From NCBI RefSeq assembly GCF_030848505.1, contig NZ_JAVDDU010000002.1, positions 124,001 to 188,000 of the forward strand: DNA of 64,000 nt, given 5' to 3'. Positions within the stretch are counted from its first letter, which is position 1, and each line of letters starts with the position of its first letter. Both the position numbers and the translations under genes were made by a program. This DNA is from Marinimicrobium hydrolyticum (lineage in GTDB: Bacteria; Pseudomonadota; Gammaproteobacteria; Pseudomonadales; Cellvibrionaceae). This document shows, piece after piece, positions 25,214-34,025 of the stretch. The notes below the pieces were generated by a model, which made no database searches, was not told the DNA's origin, and was given only the letters and a program-made list of their open reading frames with translations.

Positions 25214-26536
25214 ATGCGAGTATCCCCTATTTTGAGAGCTAAACGCTTTGCTCCTGAACAATTCCTGCTCTTGCTGGTGGTTCTAACCATCGGCGTTCTG
25301 TTGTTTCACGGCCCCCTGCTGGAAACGCGGCTTGTCATTACCCCTGGGGACGACACTTTTCGCTTTGAGCTGGACTCAGACGTACAGGATGGCGGCGATA
25401 CAGTCGTCGAGTGGATCGAGAAAGATGAACTGCGCTGGCGGTGCCAGCTGGGCCAAGCCTGGCCACACCCTTTCTGCGGGATGCAGGTGTACTTCTCAGA
25501 CAGCTACCTGGACGGCATTGACCTGACCCGATACACCCACATGAACTTTCATTTGGATTATGCAGGGTCTGCCCAGAGCGTGCGTATATTTTTGCGCAAC
25601 AGCAACCCTGAGTACACGCGCCCCGACGAAATTCGATCCACCAAGTTCAACGCGGTCGAACTCGATACACGCAAGGGACCTTTTTACGAAGACATACGGC
25701 TTTCCTATTTCCGGGTCGCGGATTGGTGGATTCAACTGTACGACCTGAGCGTGCGCCAAACGCAGCTGGAGTTTTCCAACGTCGGTTTGATCGAGATTCA
25801 GACCGGTACCGGTCTCACCGGTGGATCACACCAGTTCCAACTTCATGAGCTGGAGCTGGTCGGCGTGCGGATCAAAACCGAAACTCTCTACCTGGGGATC
25901 ATCGTCGCCTGGATTTTCGCCATCTTAATCTACCTGACGTCTCGCATTCGACTCCTCTCTTTGGCGGTAAAATCCGGCAATGAAAAGCAAGCCGAGCTGA
26001 GAGAGATCAACCAATTATTGGAGCAGCGTCGCCGAATCCTCGAACGGCGCAGTAAACTCGACCCACTCACAGGCGCCTACAACCGCGCCGGCATTGAGGA
26101 GTCCCTGGCCGAGTCGTTCAAGAACTGGCGTTATAAAAATAAGCCGCTGTCACTGCTGCTATTTGATGTCGACCACTTCAAGGCCGTCAATGATACCCAT
26201 GGCCACACCGTGGGTGATCGCGTACTTCGCGAACTGACTTCGGTCATACTCAGCAATATTCGCGGCACCGATCGTTTTGCCCGCTGGGGAGGTGAAGAAT
26301 TCATCATCGTCTGCGGCGATACCGAGCTCACTCAGGCGACAGATATGGCGGAAAAGCTGCGCCGGATTATTTCGGAAAGCACTTTTGCCGACGGCTTGGA
26401 CATCACAGTAAGCTTTGGGGTGGCTCAAATCCAACCTGGTGAAACTCTGGAAGCTCTGTTCAATAGAACAGACCAGGCACTTTACAAAGCCAAGGATGCA
26501 GGCCGAAATACCGTTTGCACTGGAGACAACACTTAA
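25214..26536 (+). CDS. Membrane-bound diguanylate cyclase (GGDEF)
   Basis: Predicted 440-aa signalling enzyme that makes cyclic di-GMP from two GTP. A first transmembrane helix (about residues 18-36) is followed by a periplasmic beta-rich sensor domain of about 180 residues, a second helix (about 225-242), a short coiled linker and a GGDEF domain starting LDPLTGAYNRAG. The active-site motif is GGEEF at residues 359-363. An RxxD inhibitory site (RGTD, 350-353) sits at the correct five-residue distance, so product inhibition is expected. The periplasmic domain (segment DGIDLTRYTHMNFHLDYAGS) resembles carbohydrate-binding-like folds, but the ligand is unknown. It is a single-gene unit. Confidence 0.95.
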   Translation: MRVSPILRAKRFAPEQFLLLLVVLTIGVLLFHGPLLETRLVITPGDDTFRFELDSDVQDGGDTVVEWIEKDELRWRCQLGQAWPHPFCGMQVYFSDSYLDGIDLTRYTHMNFHLDYAGSAQSVRIFLRNSNPEYTRPDEIRSTKFNAVELDTRKGPFYEDIRLSYFRVADWWIQLYDLSVRQTQLEFSNVGLIEIQTGTGLTGGSHQFQLHELELVGVRIKTETLYLGIIVAWIFAILIYLTSRIRLLSLAVKSGNEKQAELREINQLLEQRRRILERRSKLDPLTGAYNRAGIEESLAESFKNWRYKNKPLSLLLFDVDHFKAVNDTHGHTVGDRVLRELTSVILSNIRGTDRFARWGGEEFIIVCGDTELTQATDMAEKLRRIISESTFADGLDITVSFGVAQIQPGETLEALFNRTDQALYKAKDAGRNTVCTGDNT

Positions 26537-26632
26537 GCCGACGCTTGAGGGCGTACCGTTTAGGGGTGTAAGCTTTGCGTTACGTCGGCAGATGTATCGC
26601 CTGGTTATGCCCCCTTTCCAGAGGTGCGCTTT

Positions 26633-28012
26633 ATGCCCAAAATCCAATCATTCAAGCTCATAAAAATACTCGCTGTTGCTGTCAGCAGCTTGCTGCTCAT
26701 CGCTTGTAACTCGGCCCAAAGAGTTGAGCCGGGGCTTTACGTCTTTGAAAACGTGAATGTTATCCCGATGGACCGGGAGCGAGTGTTACGCAATCAATCG
26801 GTTATCGTGCGCGACGGGCGCATCCAAACCATACAGCCCGTCGGATTAGATCACCCCGAAGGGGCCACCGTCATTGAAGGAAGCAACCGCTATCTGATGC
26901 CGGGATTAGCGGAAATGCACGGTCATGTACCCGGCGACGAAAACCCCCAATACACAGAAGACGTTCTGTTTCTGTACATCTCCAATGGCGTGACCCTTGT
27001 CCGCGGTATGGCCGGCAACCCCTACCATGTTGAGCTACGGGAGAAACTGGCCTCCGGCGAGCTGGACGGGCCCACACTGTACGCGGCTGGCCCCTGGCTC
27101 GGCCCGCACAACGCCGGCTCTGAGGAGCAAGTACGAAACACCGTACGCGAACATCATCAAATAGGCTTTGATCTTCTGAAAGTAGGCAACCTGCCCGCAG
27201 AGCAATACCCTCCGATGGTGGAGGAAGCCCAGCGCGTCGGTATTCCCTTTGGCGGCCACATCCCCTCTCGAGTGCCTTTAGAGCAAGCCCTGGATGCCGG
27301 CCAGGCCTCCATTGATCACCTGGACCGCTACGTCGAGTTTCTCGCGGCGGAAAACGTCGATTTGACCGAAACGGAAACCGGATTCTTCGGCAGCGCGCTG
27401 GTTGACCATGTCGATATGGATCGACTGCAGGAAGCGGTAGAACTCACCGTAGAAGCGGGCACCTGGAATGTGCCAACACTGAGTTTAGTGGAGCACTTGG
27501 CTTCAGAGGAGCCTGCCGAGAGCATGGCCGAGTGGCCAGAAATGCGGTACTTGCCCCGTGACGTAATCGACAACTGGGTTGAAGCGAAGCGCAACTTCCA
27601 GGAGCGCGAGTATTTTCAACCCGAAGCCGCTCGGCGTTTAGTACAGATTCGCCAGGACATTCTCATGGCGCTCCACGACGGGGGCGCGCCCATTGCACTG
27701 GGCTCGGACGCACCACAGTTTTTCAATGTCCCCGGTTTTTCCATTCACCATGAAATGGCCATGATGGTAGCTGCCGGAATGACCCCCTATGAGGTGCTGG
27801 TCACCGGCACCCGAAACGTGGCTCATTACTTCGATGCCGAAGGCGAATTTGGCCGCGTGGAACCGGGCTATCGGGCAGACCTGATTTTGTTGGAGGCCAA
27901 CCCGCTGGATGACATTGGCTTAGTGCGCCAACGAGCTGGAGTCATGGTTCGCGGTCAATGGTTCTCAGAGCGGGAGATTCAAGACCGTTTGGAGGAAATT
28001 GGCGCTCGCTAG
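26633..28012 (+). CDS. Amidohydrolase-family lipoprotein
   Basis: Predicted 459-aa metal-dependent hydrolase anchored as a lipoprotein. The lipobox LIAC puts the lipidated Cys at residue 25. Metal ligands expected for the superfamily are visible: HGH (in MHGHVPGD), a Lys in FDLLKVGN, His in GGHIP and IDHLD, and Asp in LGSDAP. The sequence is closest in look to Xaa-Pro dipeptidase/imidazolonepropionase-like amidohydrolases. I choose the ATG at 26633 with GAGGT 7 bases upstream; the GTG at 26624 lies inside that site. The DUF3047 gene follows after about 30 bases and is probably in the same operon. Confidence 0.93.
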   Translation: MPKIQSFKLIKILAVAVSSLLLIACNSAQRVEPGLYVFENVNVIPMDRERVLRNQSVIVRDGRIQTIQPVGLDHPEGATVIEGSNRYLMPGLAEMHGHVPGDENPQYTEDVLFLYISNGVTLVRGMAGNPYHVELREKLASGELDGPTLYAAGPWLGPHNAGSEEQVRNTVREHHQIGFDLLKVGNLPAEQYPPMVEEAQRVGIPFGGHIPSRVPLEQALDAGQASIDHLDRYVEFLAAENVDLTETETGFFGSALVDHVDMDRLQEAVELTVEAGTWNVPTLSLVEHLASEEPAESMAEWPEMRYLPRDVIDNWVEAKRNFQEREYFQPEAARRLVQIRQDILMALHDGGAPIALGSDAPQFFNVPGFSIHHEMAMMVAAGMTPYEVLVTGTRNVAHYFDAEGEFGRVEPGYRADLILLEANPLDDIGLVRQRAGVMVRGQWFSEREIQDRLEEIGAR

Positions 28013-28043
28013 AGCAAAGGAAAAATCGAAAGGAGAGCGACGA

Positions 28044-28700
28044 ATGAACAATTTCAACCGTATGGCCGGTGCCCTGACTTTCGGCCTAACTTTCGGCCTA
28101 ACCCCCGCTCTGGTTGCCAACGCGGAAGAGTTGACATTTACGCCCGCCGAAATGATCGAATGGGACACGCGTGAATTCGAAGGCGAAACCCACTATCGAC
28201 TGACCGAAGTCGATGGTCGGGAAGCGTTGCACGCGCGCTGCGATCGCAGCGCCTCCGCGCTCTATCTGGAGCGCGAAATCAACCTTGAAGAAACGCCTGT
28301 GATCGAATGGCAATGGCGCATCAATGAAACTTTTGAACCCACTATCGACGAGCGACAAAAATCCGGGGATGATTACGCCGTGCGTGTCTACGCTGTGATT
28401 GACGGGGGCTGGCGTCGGTGGCGCACAGAAGTGGTTAACTACGTCTGGGCCAGCGCTATGAGCGAAGGCGAAACCTGGGACAACGCCTATGCGCGGCAAG
28501 CCAAAATGATTGCCGTCCGTTCCGGAGAGGAGCAGGCGGGCGAATGGGTCACCGAGCGCCGCAATCTGGCGGACGATTTCGAAGCCACTCACGGCACCCG
28601 GCCTGAAACTATTGACGGCATCGCTCTGATGACCGACTGCGATGACCAAGACACCCAAATTGAAGGCTGGTACGGGACCATCCGTTTCCTGCCAGAATAA
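28044..28700 (+). CDS. DUF3047 exported protein
   Basis: Predicted 218-aa periplasmic protein. The signal peptide runs to about VANAEE (residue 28), and its hydrophobic core contains a perfect 12-base tandem duplication coding LTFGLTFG. The mature part has the DUF3047 pattern: EWQWRIN, DDYAVRVYAVIDGGW, VNYVWAS and a C-terminal IDGIALMTDCDDQ. The function of the family is not established. ATG at 28044 has AAGGAG 8 bases upstream; longer frames overlap the preceding gene. It probably shares a transcript with the amidohydrolase. The DUF3047 assignment is by memory of these motifs. Confidence 0.85.
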   Translation: MNNFNRMAGALTFGLTFGLTPALVANAEELTFTPAEMIEWDTREFEGETHYRLTEVDGREALHARCDRSASALYLEREINLEETPVIEWQWRINETFEPTIDERQKSGDDYAVRVYAVIDGGWRRWRTEVVNYVWASAMSEGETWDNAYARQAKMIAVRSGEEQAGEWVTERRNLADDFEATHGTRPETIDGIALMTDCDDQDTQIEGWYGTIRFLPE

Positions 28701-28914
28701 CTCTCCCCATTAATTGGGGGCACCAGTGTCAAGAAAACCGACGCCAATTAGTGCCACCAATCCCTTGCGACTAAAGACGCCGCACATCTATACTCGGCCT
28801 TCAACGCTACGCCTTTGCTAGGCCGCGTTTCGCTTGCCGTTTCCCAGCATCACCCGGCAATCATCGGATTCCTCGCAAACATCAAATACGGATTTCCCCG
28901 CGAAGGAGCACCCC

Positions 28915-30429
28915 ATGATTCAGAGTCAGGTCAATAATTTTGTCAAATTAGCGGTGCGCCGCTCGCCACTGGCGCCCGCGTTGAGAAAACTGTTTAGGCG
29001 CACCCCTCTCACTCCTGCGCTGGAGCGCGGGCGAAAGGCCGGCTGGGAAGAAGGCGCACGCTGGCTGCTGTCGTTCGAAGCACGCGATACCCTCGCCAAT
29101 CCCGATTTGCACCGTCAACTTCGTCGCTCCATCAATGTCGACATCGACACAGAGTTGCTGCTCACAGCCCTGCGCAGACGCCTGCTTTTTACCGATCCGG
29201 ACAAGCTCAAAGACAGCTACGTTCAGGAAGCGCTGGCCAGCCTGATTTGGCAGGCCATTAACAATGAGTATGTCTGGTTTGTTTCGCCCGTTGAGCAAGA
29301 ACGCGTAGCGGACCTGAAACAGACTCTGCATCAAGCCCACGCTGACGAACCGGTTGACTGGACGATCGCCGCCCTAACCATTCTCTACCTGCGCCCCAAT
29401 GTGTTATGCGGGCCCGGCAAAAATATGGCAACGTTATTGGCTTCTATTGAAGCCATGCCCGCTTGGCTGGAAAGCATGCTGCGTAGCTATTTGTCGGACT
29501 ATGAAGAAGAGCAAATTATTCGGCGCTCCATCCGCCGTTTGGGCAGTATTGAGGACGGCACCTCTAAGCTCATTGCGAAAAATTACGAAGAATACCCATA
29601 CCCCCGCTGGCTGTACCTGGATAACCCAAAACCGGCCCCACGCCGCGCACGCATGTCGCAATTTTTTAACGAGGCAGAACTGGCGTTTCTCGATGATGCG
29701 CCCGCCGTGCTGGTGGCAGGATGCGGAACCGGCAGCAAAGCCATAGAGTACGCTCTCAGCTACGGGAAGGATGCCCGAATAGTCGCCATCGATCTCAGCA
29801 CCGCCAGTTTAGCCTATGCAATTCGAATGGCCCGCAAATACCACGTCACGAACATTGAATTCATACAAATGGATTTGTTGGATCTGGACCAACTGAATGA
29901 AACCTTCGATGTTGTGGAATGCACTGGCGTTTTACATCATCTGCAAGACCCCACCGAAGGCGGCCGAGCAATTGCCAGTCGTGTTCGCCCCGGCGGCATA
30001 GTACATATCTCCCTGTACAGCGAGCTGGCGCGTCGACAAATCGTCAAGTTTCGCAAGGAGTATAACCTCAACCCCAACGTGACCAATGACGAGATCCGCT
30101 CCTACCGACACCACATGATGCTTAAAGACCCAAAAGCCATCGACGAGCGTTTGTCCTTACGTTGGGATTTTTTTGATTTGAATCGTTGTAAGGACTTACT
30201 CTTCCATCCACTGGAACATCGCTTCACGATACCCCAAATTGGTGAAATGCTCAGCGAGCTGAATTTGGAATTCAGAGGTTTGGAAAAGCCCGGGATTTTG
30301 TCCTCCCAATACTGGACCCGCTACCCGGATCCCGAACACTGGGGGAGCCTGATTTCCTGGCACAAGTTTGAGCTCAAGCACCCAGATGCTTTTGGCAGCT
30401 TGTATGAGGTGTGGTCGAAGAAGTTATAG
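28915..30429 (+). CDS. Class I SAM-dependent methyltransferase with helical N-terminal domain
   Basis: Predicted 504-aa cytoplasmic protein. The first roughly 230 residues are helical and charged, ending near ISKNYEEYPYPRW-like sequence (AKNYEEYPYPRWLYL), which is often seen just before such methyltransferase domains. The SAM-binding motif I is VLVAGCGTGSKAIEYA, motif II-like acidic residue in IVAIDLS, and motif IV region VVECTGVLHHLQDP. The substrate is unknown. I choose the ATG at 28915 because AAGGAG lies 6 bases upstream; a longer frame from 28834 lacks one. It stands as a single gene, converging on gabT. Confidence 0.9.
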   Translation: MIQSQVNNFVKLAVRRSPLAPALRKLFRRTPLTPALERGRKAGWEEGARWLLSFEARDTLANPDLHRQLRRSINVDIDTELLLTALRRRLLFTDPDKLKDSYVQEALASLIWQAINNEYVWFVSPVEQERVADLKQTLHQAHADEPVDWTIAALTILYLRPNVLCGPGKNMATLLASIEAMPAWLESMLRSYLSDYEEEQIIRRSIRRLGSIEDGTSKLIAKNYEEYPYPRWLYLDNPKPAPRRARMSQFFNEAELAFLDDAPAVLVAGCGTGSKAIEYALSYGKDARIVAIDLSTASLAYAIRMARKYHVTNIEFIQMDLLDLDQLNETFDVVECTGVLHHLQDPTEGGRAIASRVRPGGIVHISLYSELARRQIVKFRKEYNLNPNVTNDEIRSYRHHMMLKDPKAIDERLSLRWDFFDLNRCKDLLFHPLEHRFTIPQIGEMLSELNLEFRGLEKPGILSSQYWTRYPDPEHWGSLISWHKFELKHPDAFGSLYEVWSKKL

Positions 30430-30448
30430 GCGGGAAGTGAGCTAGCAA

Positions 30449-30473
30449 TGCCCGCCGCGCAAGGCGGCGGGCA
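30449..30473. terminator. Hairpin between convergent methyltransferase and gabT genes
   Basis: A perfect 10-bp stem TGCCCGCCGC / GCGGCGGGCA with a 5-base loop sits between two convergent genes. Without a T tract it is a candidate bidirectional terminator or transcript-end stabiliser. Confidence 0.6.
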
Positions 30474-30481
30474 CGACGCTA

Positions 30482-31756
30482 TCAGGTCAGCTCTTTGAGC
30501 ACTTCTTCGACGATGTTCAAACCCTCTTCCAATACCTCGTCCTCAATCGTGACCGGCATCAGGAAGCGAATCGAGTTGCCGTACATGCCGCAGCTCAACA
30601 AAATCAAACCTTTTTCCTTAGCTTTTTTGGTCACCGCAGCCGCCAGGTCCGGGCGGGATTTACGGCTTTGCTTGCTATCCACCAGCTCGAACGCCGCCAT
30701 GGGCCCCAAATGCCGGGCATTGTCCACGTTGGGAAACTGTTCCTGCCAACGCTCCATGCGCTGTGCCAGTTTCTCGCCCAAACGCTGGCCCCGCCCCAAG
30801 ATGTCCTCTTCTTCGAACACTTCCATTACCGCGAGCGCAGCGGCGCACGCCAGGGGGTTGCCCGTGTAGGTGCCACCGAGGGAGTTGGGACCAGAGCTGT
30901 CCATGATTGTATCCGTGCCCACGATGCCGGAGATGGGCATGCCGTCGGCCATACTTTTGGCCACGGTCATGATGTCTGGCTCAACACCACTGTGTTCAAT
31001 GGCGAACATTTTACCGGTCCGCCCAAAACCGCTCTGCACTTCATCGACAACCATTAAAATTCCGTGCTCATCACACAGTTCGCGAATGGCTTTGAGGAAC
31101 GTGGGCGGCGCTTCATAGAAGCCACCTTCACCAATAATGGGCTCAATCACAATCGCTGCTGTGTGCTGAGGACCGGAGTCGGTTTTCAGCGTCATGCGCA
31201 GTCCGCGCAGGGCTTCCTCTTCACTCACGCCGTGATAAGGGACAGGAAAGGGAGCGCGAAACACCATACCGGGCATGGGGCCAAAGTCACCCTGGTAAGG
31301 ATAGACTTTACCGTTCATGGCCATGGTCATAAAGGTGCGCCCGTGGTAGCCGCCGTCAAAGCAGATAACGTTAGTCCGGCCTGTTGCAGCACGAGCAATC
31401 TTAACGGCGTTTTCCAACGCTTCCGCACCGGAGTTGGCCAACATCACTTTGGCGTTACCACGTACTGGGGTAATCTCTGCCAGCTTTTGCGCAACTTTTA
31501 CGTACCCTTCGTAGGGCATGACCGTTTGGCAAGTGTGCATGAGCTTATCGAGTTGCGCCTTGATCGCCGCCACCACTTTGGGATGACGGTGGCCGATGTT
31601 CAGCACACCGATACCGCCGGCGAAGTCGATCATGCGCTTACCATCGGCATCCCAAATCTCGGCGTTTTCCGCGTGGTCTGCAAATTGTTCGTTGGGGCTG
31701 GCGGCGCCAGCCGCGACATAGCGCTCTTTTAAAGCCTGTAATTCCTGATTGCTCAC
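30482..31756 (-). CDS. gabT: 4-aminobutyrate aminotransferase
   Basis: Predicted 424-aa cytoplasmic PLP enzyme that moves the amino group of GABA (and probably 5-aminovalerate) to 2-oxoglutarate. Motifs: NSGAEALENAVKIARAATGR (cofactor phosphate region), IVIEPIIGEGGF, VVDEVQSGFGRTGKMFA (Asp binding the pyridine N) and TVAKSMADGMPISG (Schiff-base Lys). GTG at 31756 is chosen, with AGGAG 8 bases upstream and SNQELQ as the usual N terminus. No gabD or gabP gene is adjacent, so the succinate semialdehyde step must be encoded elsewhere. Class III aminotransferases of other specificity are a minor alternative. Confidence 0.93.
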   Translation of the reverse strand: MSNQELQALKERYVAAGAASPNEQFADHAENAEIWDADGKRMIDFAGGIGVLNIGHRHPKVVAAIKAQLDKLMHTCQTVMPYEGYVKVAQKLAEITPVRGNAKVMLANSGAEALENAVKIARAATGRTNVICFDGGYHGRTFMTMAMNGKVYPYQGDFGPMPGMVFRAPFPVPYHGVSEEEALRGLRMTLKTDSGPQHTAAIVIEPIIGEGGFYEAPPTFLKAIRELCDEHGILMVVDEVQSGFGRTGKMFAIEHSGVEPDIMTVAKSMADGMPISGIVGTDTIMDSSGPNSLGGTYTGNPLACAAALAVMEVFEEEDILGRGQRLGEKLAQRMERWQEQFPNVDNARHLGPMAAFELVDSKQSRKSRPDLAAAVTKKAKEKGLILLSCGMYGNSIRFLMPVTIEDEVLEEGLNIVEEVLKELT

Positions 31757-32157
31757 ACTTGCGTCTCCTGTGGTTGGCAACAGCGACAGCGTCGGCCGAA
31801 GGTGCTCGGCCCGCTTAGAAAAAAGTCACCCATTTGGGTAACCAGAGGCGGCAGCACAGCTGCCAGTGTCGAATATCCTGTTGCCAGGTGTTTTGAGAAT
31901 GATGCGCTCTACTGACGGCTCGCGACAGTATCCGACGGGTCGATGGTGTCGGTGTTTACGCCCTCCCAAGAGCCGCATCCTGCATAAAAACGAGCCATAA
32001 ATGTGTTTGCAAGGCGCAGAATCACTCGCGCCTTCGACTCCTGGAATGCTTCATGGTAACAAATAACCAGCGTTTTATCCCACTCTCGACGCTCTCGACT
32101 TCCAGGTACGGCATGGCGCGAGCGGTGAAAGCCGTCCACAGCCCGCGCCAGCCCTTG
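31757..32157. other. Intergenic region between gabT and the TPR gene
   Basis: These 401 bases hold the gabT promoter and the 3' region of the upstream gene. A near-palindrome ACCCA-TT-TGGGT is at 31828-31839, about 75 bases before the gabT start, and could be an operator. A 76-codon frame on the minus strand at 31909-32139 has a GTG start, no ribosome-binding site and no recognisable sequence, so it is not called. Confidence 0.4.
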
Positions 32158-33810
32158 TCAGTCGTTAAGGAACTCTGAAGCTTCCTGCACGCCTTCGCGC
32201 TGGGAATTCTCGACCATATCCAAAAGTTTTTGGTAAAACTCGCCGGCCACTTCCTCGTCCTCAGCTTCTCGCGCGGCACGAGCGGCGCCAAGCAACGTAT
32301 GGTACCGATTGGGCCAAATATCGTCGGCTCTCTGGAAGGCCTCCAAAGCGTCCTCTGGCGCGCCCAGCTCCATAAGCAACTCACCTAGGGCCTCATAGGG
32401 CGGCATGAGCGCTCCGGGTGTCACAGGGTGCTTCTCCACGCTCTCCTCCAGCTCGGCGGCCGCGCGCATCAAGCGAATGGCTTCATCTCCATCACTTTCG
32501 GCATAGGCGACCCAACCTGCGAGTATGTGCCGGTCGACGTCGATAAAGGTCGCGATATGCTCGTCGCCTCGCTCAAGCGCGAGCGCTTGCAGCGCCGCCA
32601 GTTGCTCCACAGACTTGCGTGCGGTGGGCAGGTCCAGGCTTTTCACGGCTCCCAAGCCTAAGGCGAACCAGCCGATGCCTTCGGACCATGGATGGTCATC
32701 CCAGGAGAAATAGTCTGGACTCCTCGGCTCCAACTGCCGTGCGGCCTCCCAATTCCGGCTTTCCACAGCCAGGCGAGCGGGCATAGCGGCCGAGTGAAAG
32801 CTGCCCACAAAGGTATCCTGATGGCGGTCACCGGCGGTTGATTCCTGGTACACCTCGTGCGCCTGTTCGTCGTTGCCCTGCTGCAAATGAGCGTAAACGA
32901 TGTAGTCCAGGGCGTGAATGTAATGATGGGATAGACGTTGGTTAACGTGATGACCTAAAGCAACATTGGCGGAGCGCCGATTCCATTCGATTACTTCAGG
33001 CCAGTCACCTTTACGCACATAAATGTGCGAAGGCATGTGCAGGGCATGGGGTACTTCCGGCGCCAGCTCGCCATAGGCTTCCACCATATCGAGGGCGTTA
33101 TCAGCGCGACCATCTACATCAGTGGCGTGCAGGGAATAATGTAAAGCGCCGGGGTGTTCGGGCTCCTGTTCCCATACGTTGCGCAGAATTTTTTCCGCTT
33201 CATCGTGCAAGGGGTCTCGATCTTCGGCGATTTGCCCCAAAGCCAACCGGGATAAACTGTACAGTGCGGCAATGTCCAAGTCGTCTGGATGGGCCCGATA
33301 GGCCGCTGCCATACCGTTGGCCCAGCGCTCAAGGCGCTGCCGGTATTCCGCCTCTCCGGGCTCCCAGAAGAAAGCGCCAGTGGCGTCCACCAGTGACTGC
33401 TCCCTTTCGGTAGGCGGCCCCAATCGCTCGGCGGTTTGTATCATTCGCCAACCCCGTTCCAGATCGACGGCACTGGGCCGAGTGTCCCACAAGGGTTGAA
33501 ACATGGTCGTGGCAATGCCCCAGTAGGCCATGGCACACGACTCGTCCGCACGGGCAATTTTTTCGAACTCCGAGCGTGCCTGCTCGTACATCATGTGGTG
33601 CATCATTCCCAGGGCGTAGTCAAAGTCTTCGACTACCTCCGGGTCACAGGAAACCTGAAAGTCCACCGTGCCGATATCTTGATGTGCCATCGGAGGCTGA
33701 TCGCCTTCGTGCGGAACGGCACCTTGAGCAAAAGAAAACTGAAAACCCAGGATGAGTGCCGCGCTACCTAGAGCGGTGGCGGCTAAGGTCATTATGCGGT
33801 CGCTAGTCAT
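32158..33810 (-). CDS. Exported TPR-repeat protein
   Basis: Predicted 550-aa exported protein of unknown function. A signal peptide ends near FSFAQGA (about residue 29). A conserved N-terminal segment, DYALGMMHHMMYEQARSEFEKIA, is the first of several tetratricopeptide-like helix pairs; others include MAYWGIATTMFQPLWDTRP and a C-terminal pair EALGELLMELGAPEDALEAFQRA. Several His and Met residues (MMHHMMYEQ, HMPSHIYVRKGD) are notable and could bind metal, but this is speculation. ATG at 33810 follows AAGGAGA by 6 bases. It is a single gene with long gaps on both sides. Confidence 0.88.
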   Translation of the reverse strand: MTSDRIMTLAATALGSAALILGFQFSFAQGAVPHEGDQPPMAHQDIGTVDFQVSCDPEVVEDFDYALGMMHHMMYEQARSEFEKIARADESCAMAYWGIATTMFQPLWDTRPSAVDLERGWRMIQTAERLGPPTEREQSLVDATGAFFWEPGEAEYRQRLERWANGMAAAYRAHPDDLDIAALYSLSRLALGQIAEDRDPLHDEAEKILRNVWEQEPEHPGALHYSLHATDVDGRADNALDMVEAYGELAPEVPHALHMPSHIYVRKGDWPEVIEWNRRSANVALGHHVNQRLSHHYIHALDYIVYAHLQQGNDEQAHEVYQESTAGDRHQDTFVGSFHSAAMPARLAVESRNWEAARQLEPRSPDYFSWDDHPWSEGIGWFALGLGAVKSLDLPTARKSVEQLAALQALALERGDEHIATFIDVDRHILAGWVAYAESDGDEAIRLMRAAAELEESVEKHPVTPGALMPPYEALGELLMELGAPEDALEAFQRADDIWPNRYHTLLGAARAAREAEDEEVAGEFYQKLLDMVENSQREGVQEASEFLND

Positions 33811-34025
33811 GGCATTTCTCCTTCCGGCTAAAGCGCTGAACGGGGTTATGGAAACCCTGCTATACCTGCGCTTGGCTAAAACTGAAACGCACAAATACCA
33901 TTTGTACCGTGGGTGGTTTTGTCTCCTCTTGTCGCGTACAAACTGTGTACGAATTGTCTGAGCTACACGCTAATGGTACCACCGCTTTGGAAAATCTCAC
34001 CAGACGTGTTGCACGCCAAAAGCGC

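Noticed and set aside
31909-32139. A 76-codon minus-strand frame downstream of the TPR gene.
   Set aside because: The start is GTG without a ribosome-binding site, and the product has no recognisable pattern. It may be only an open stretch in a GC-rich gap.
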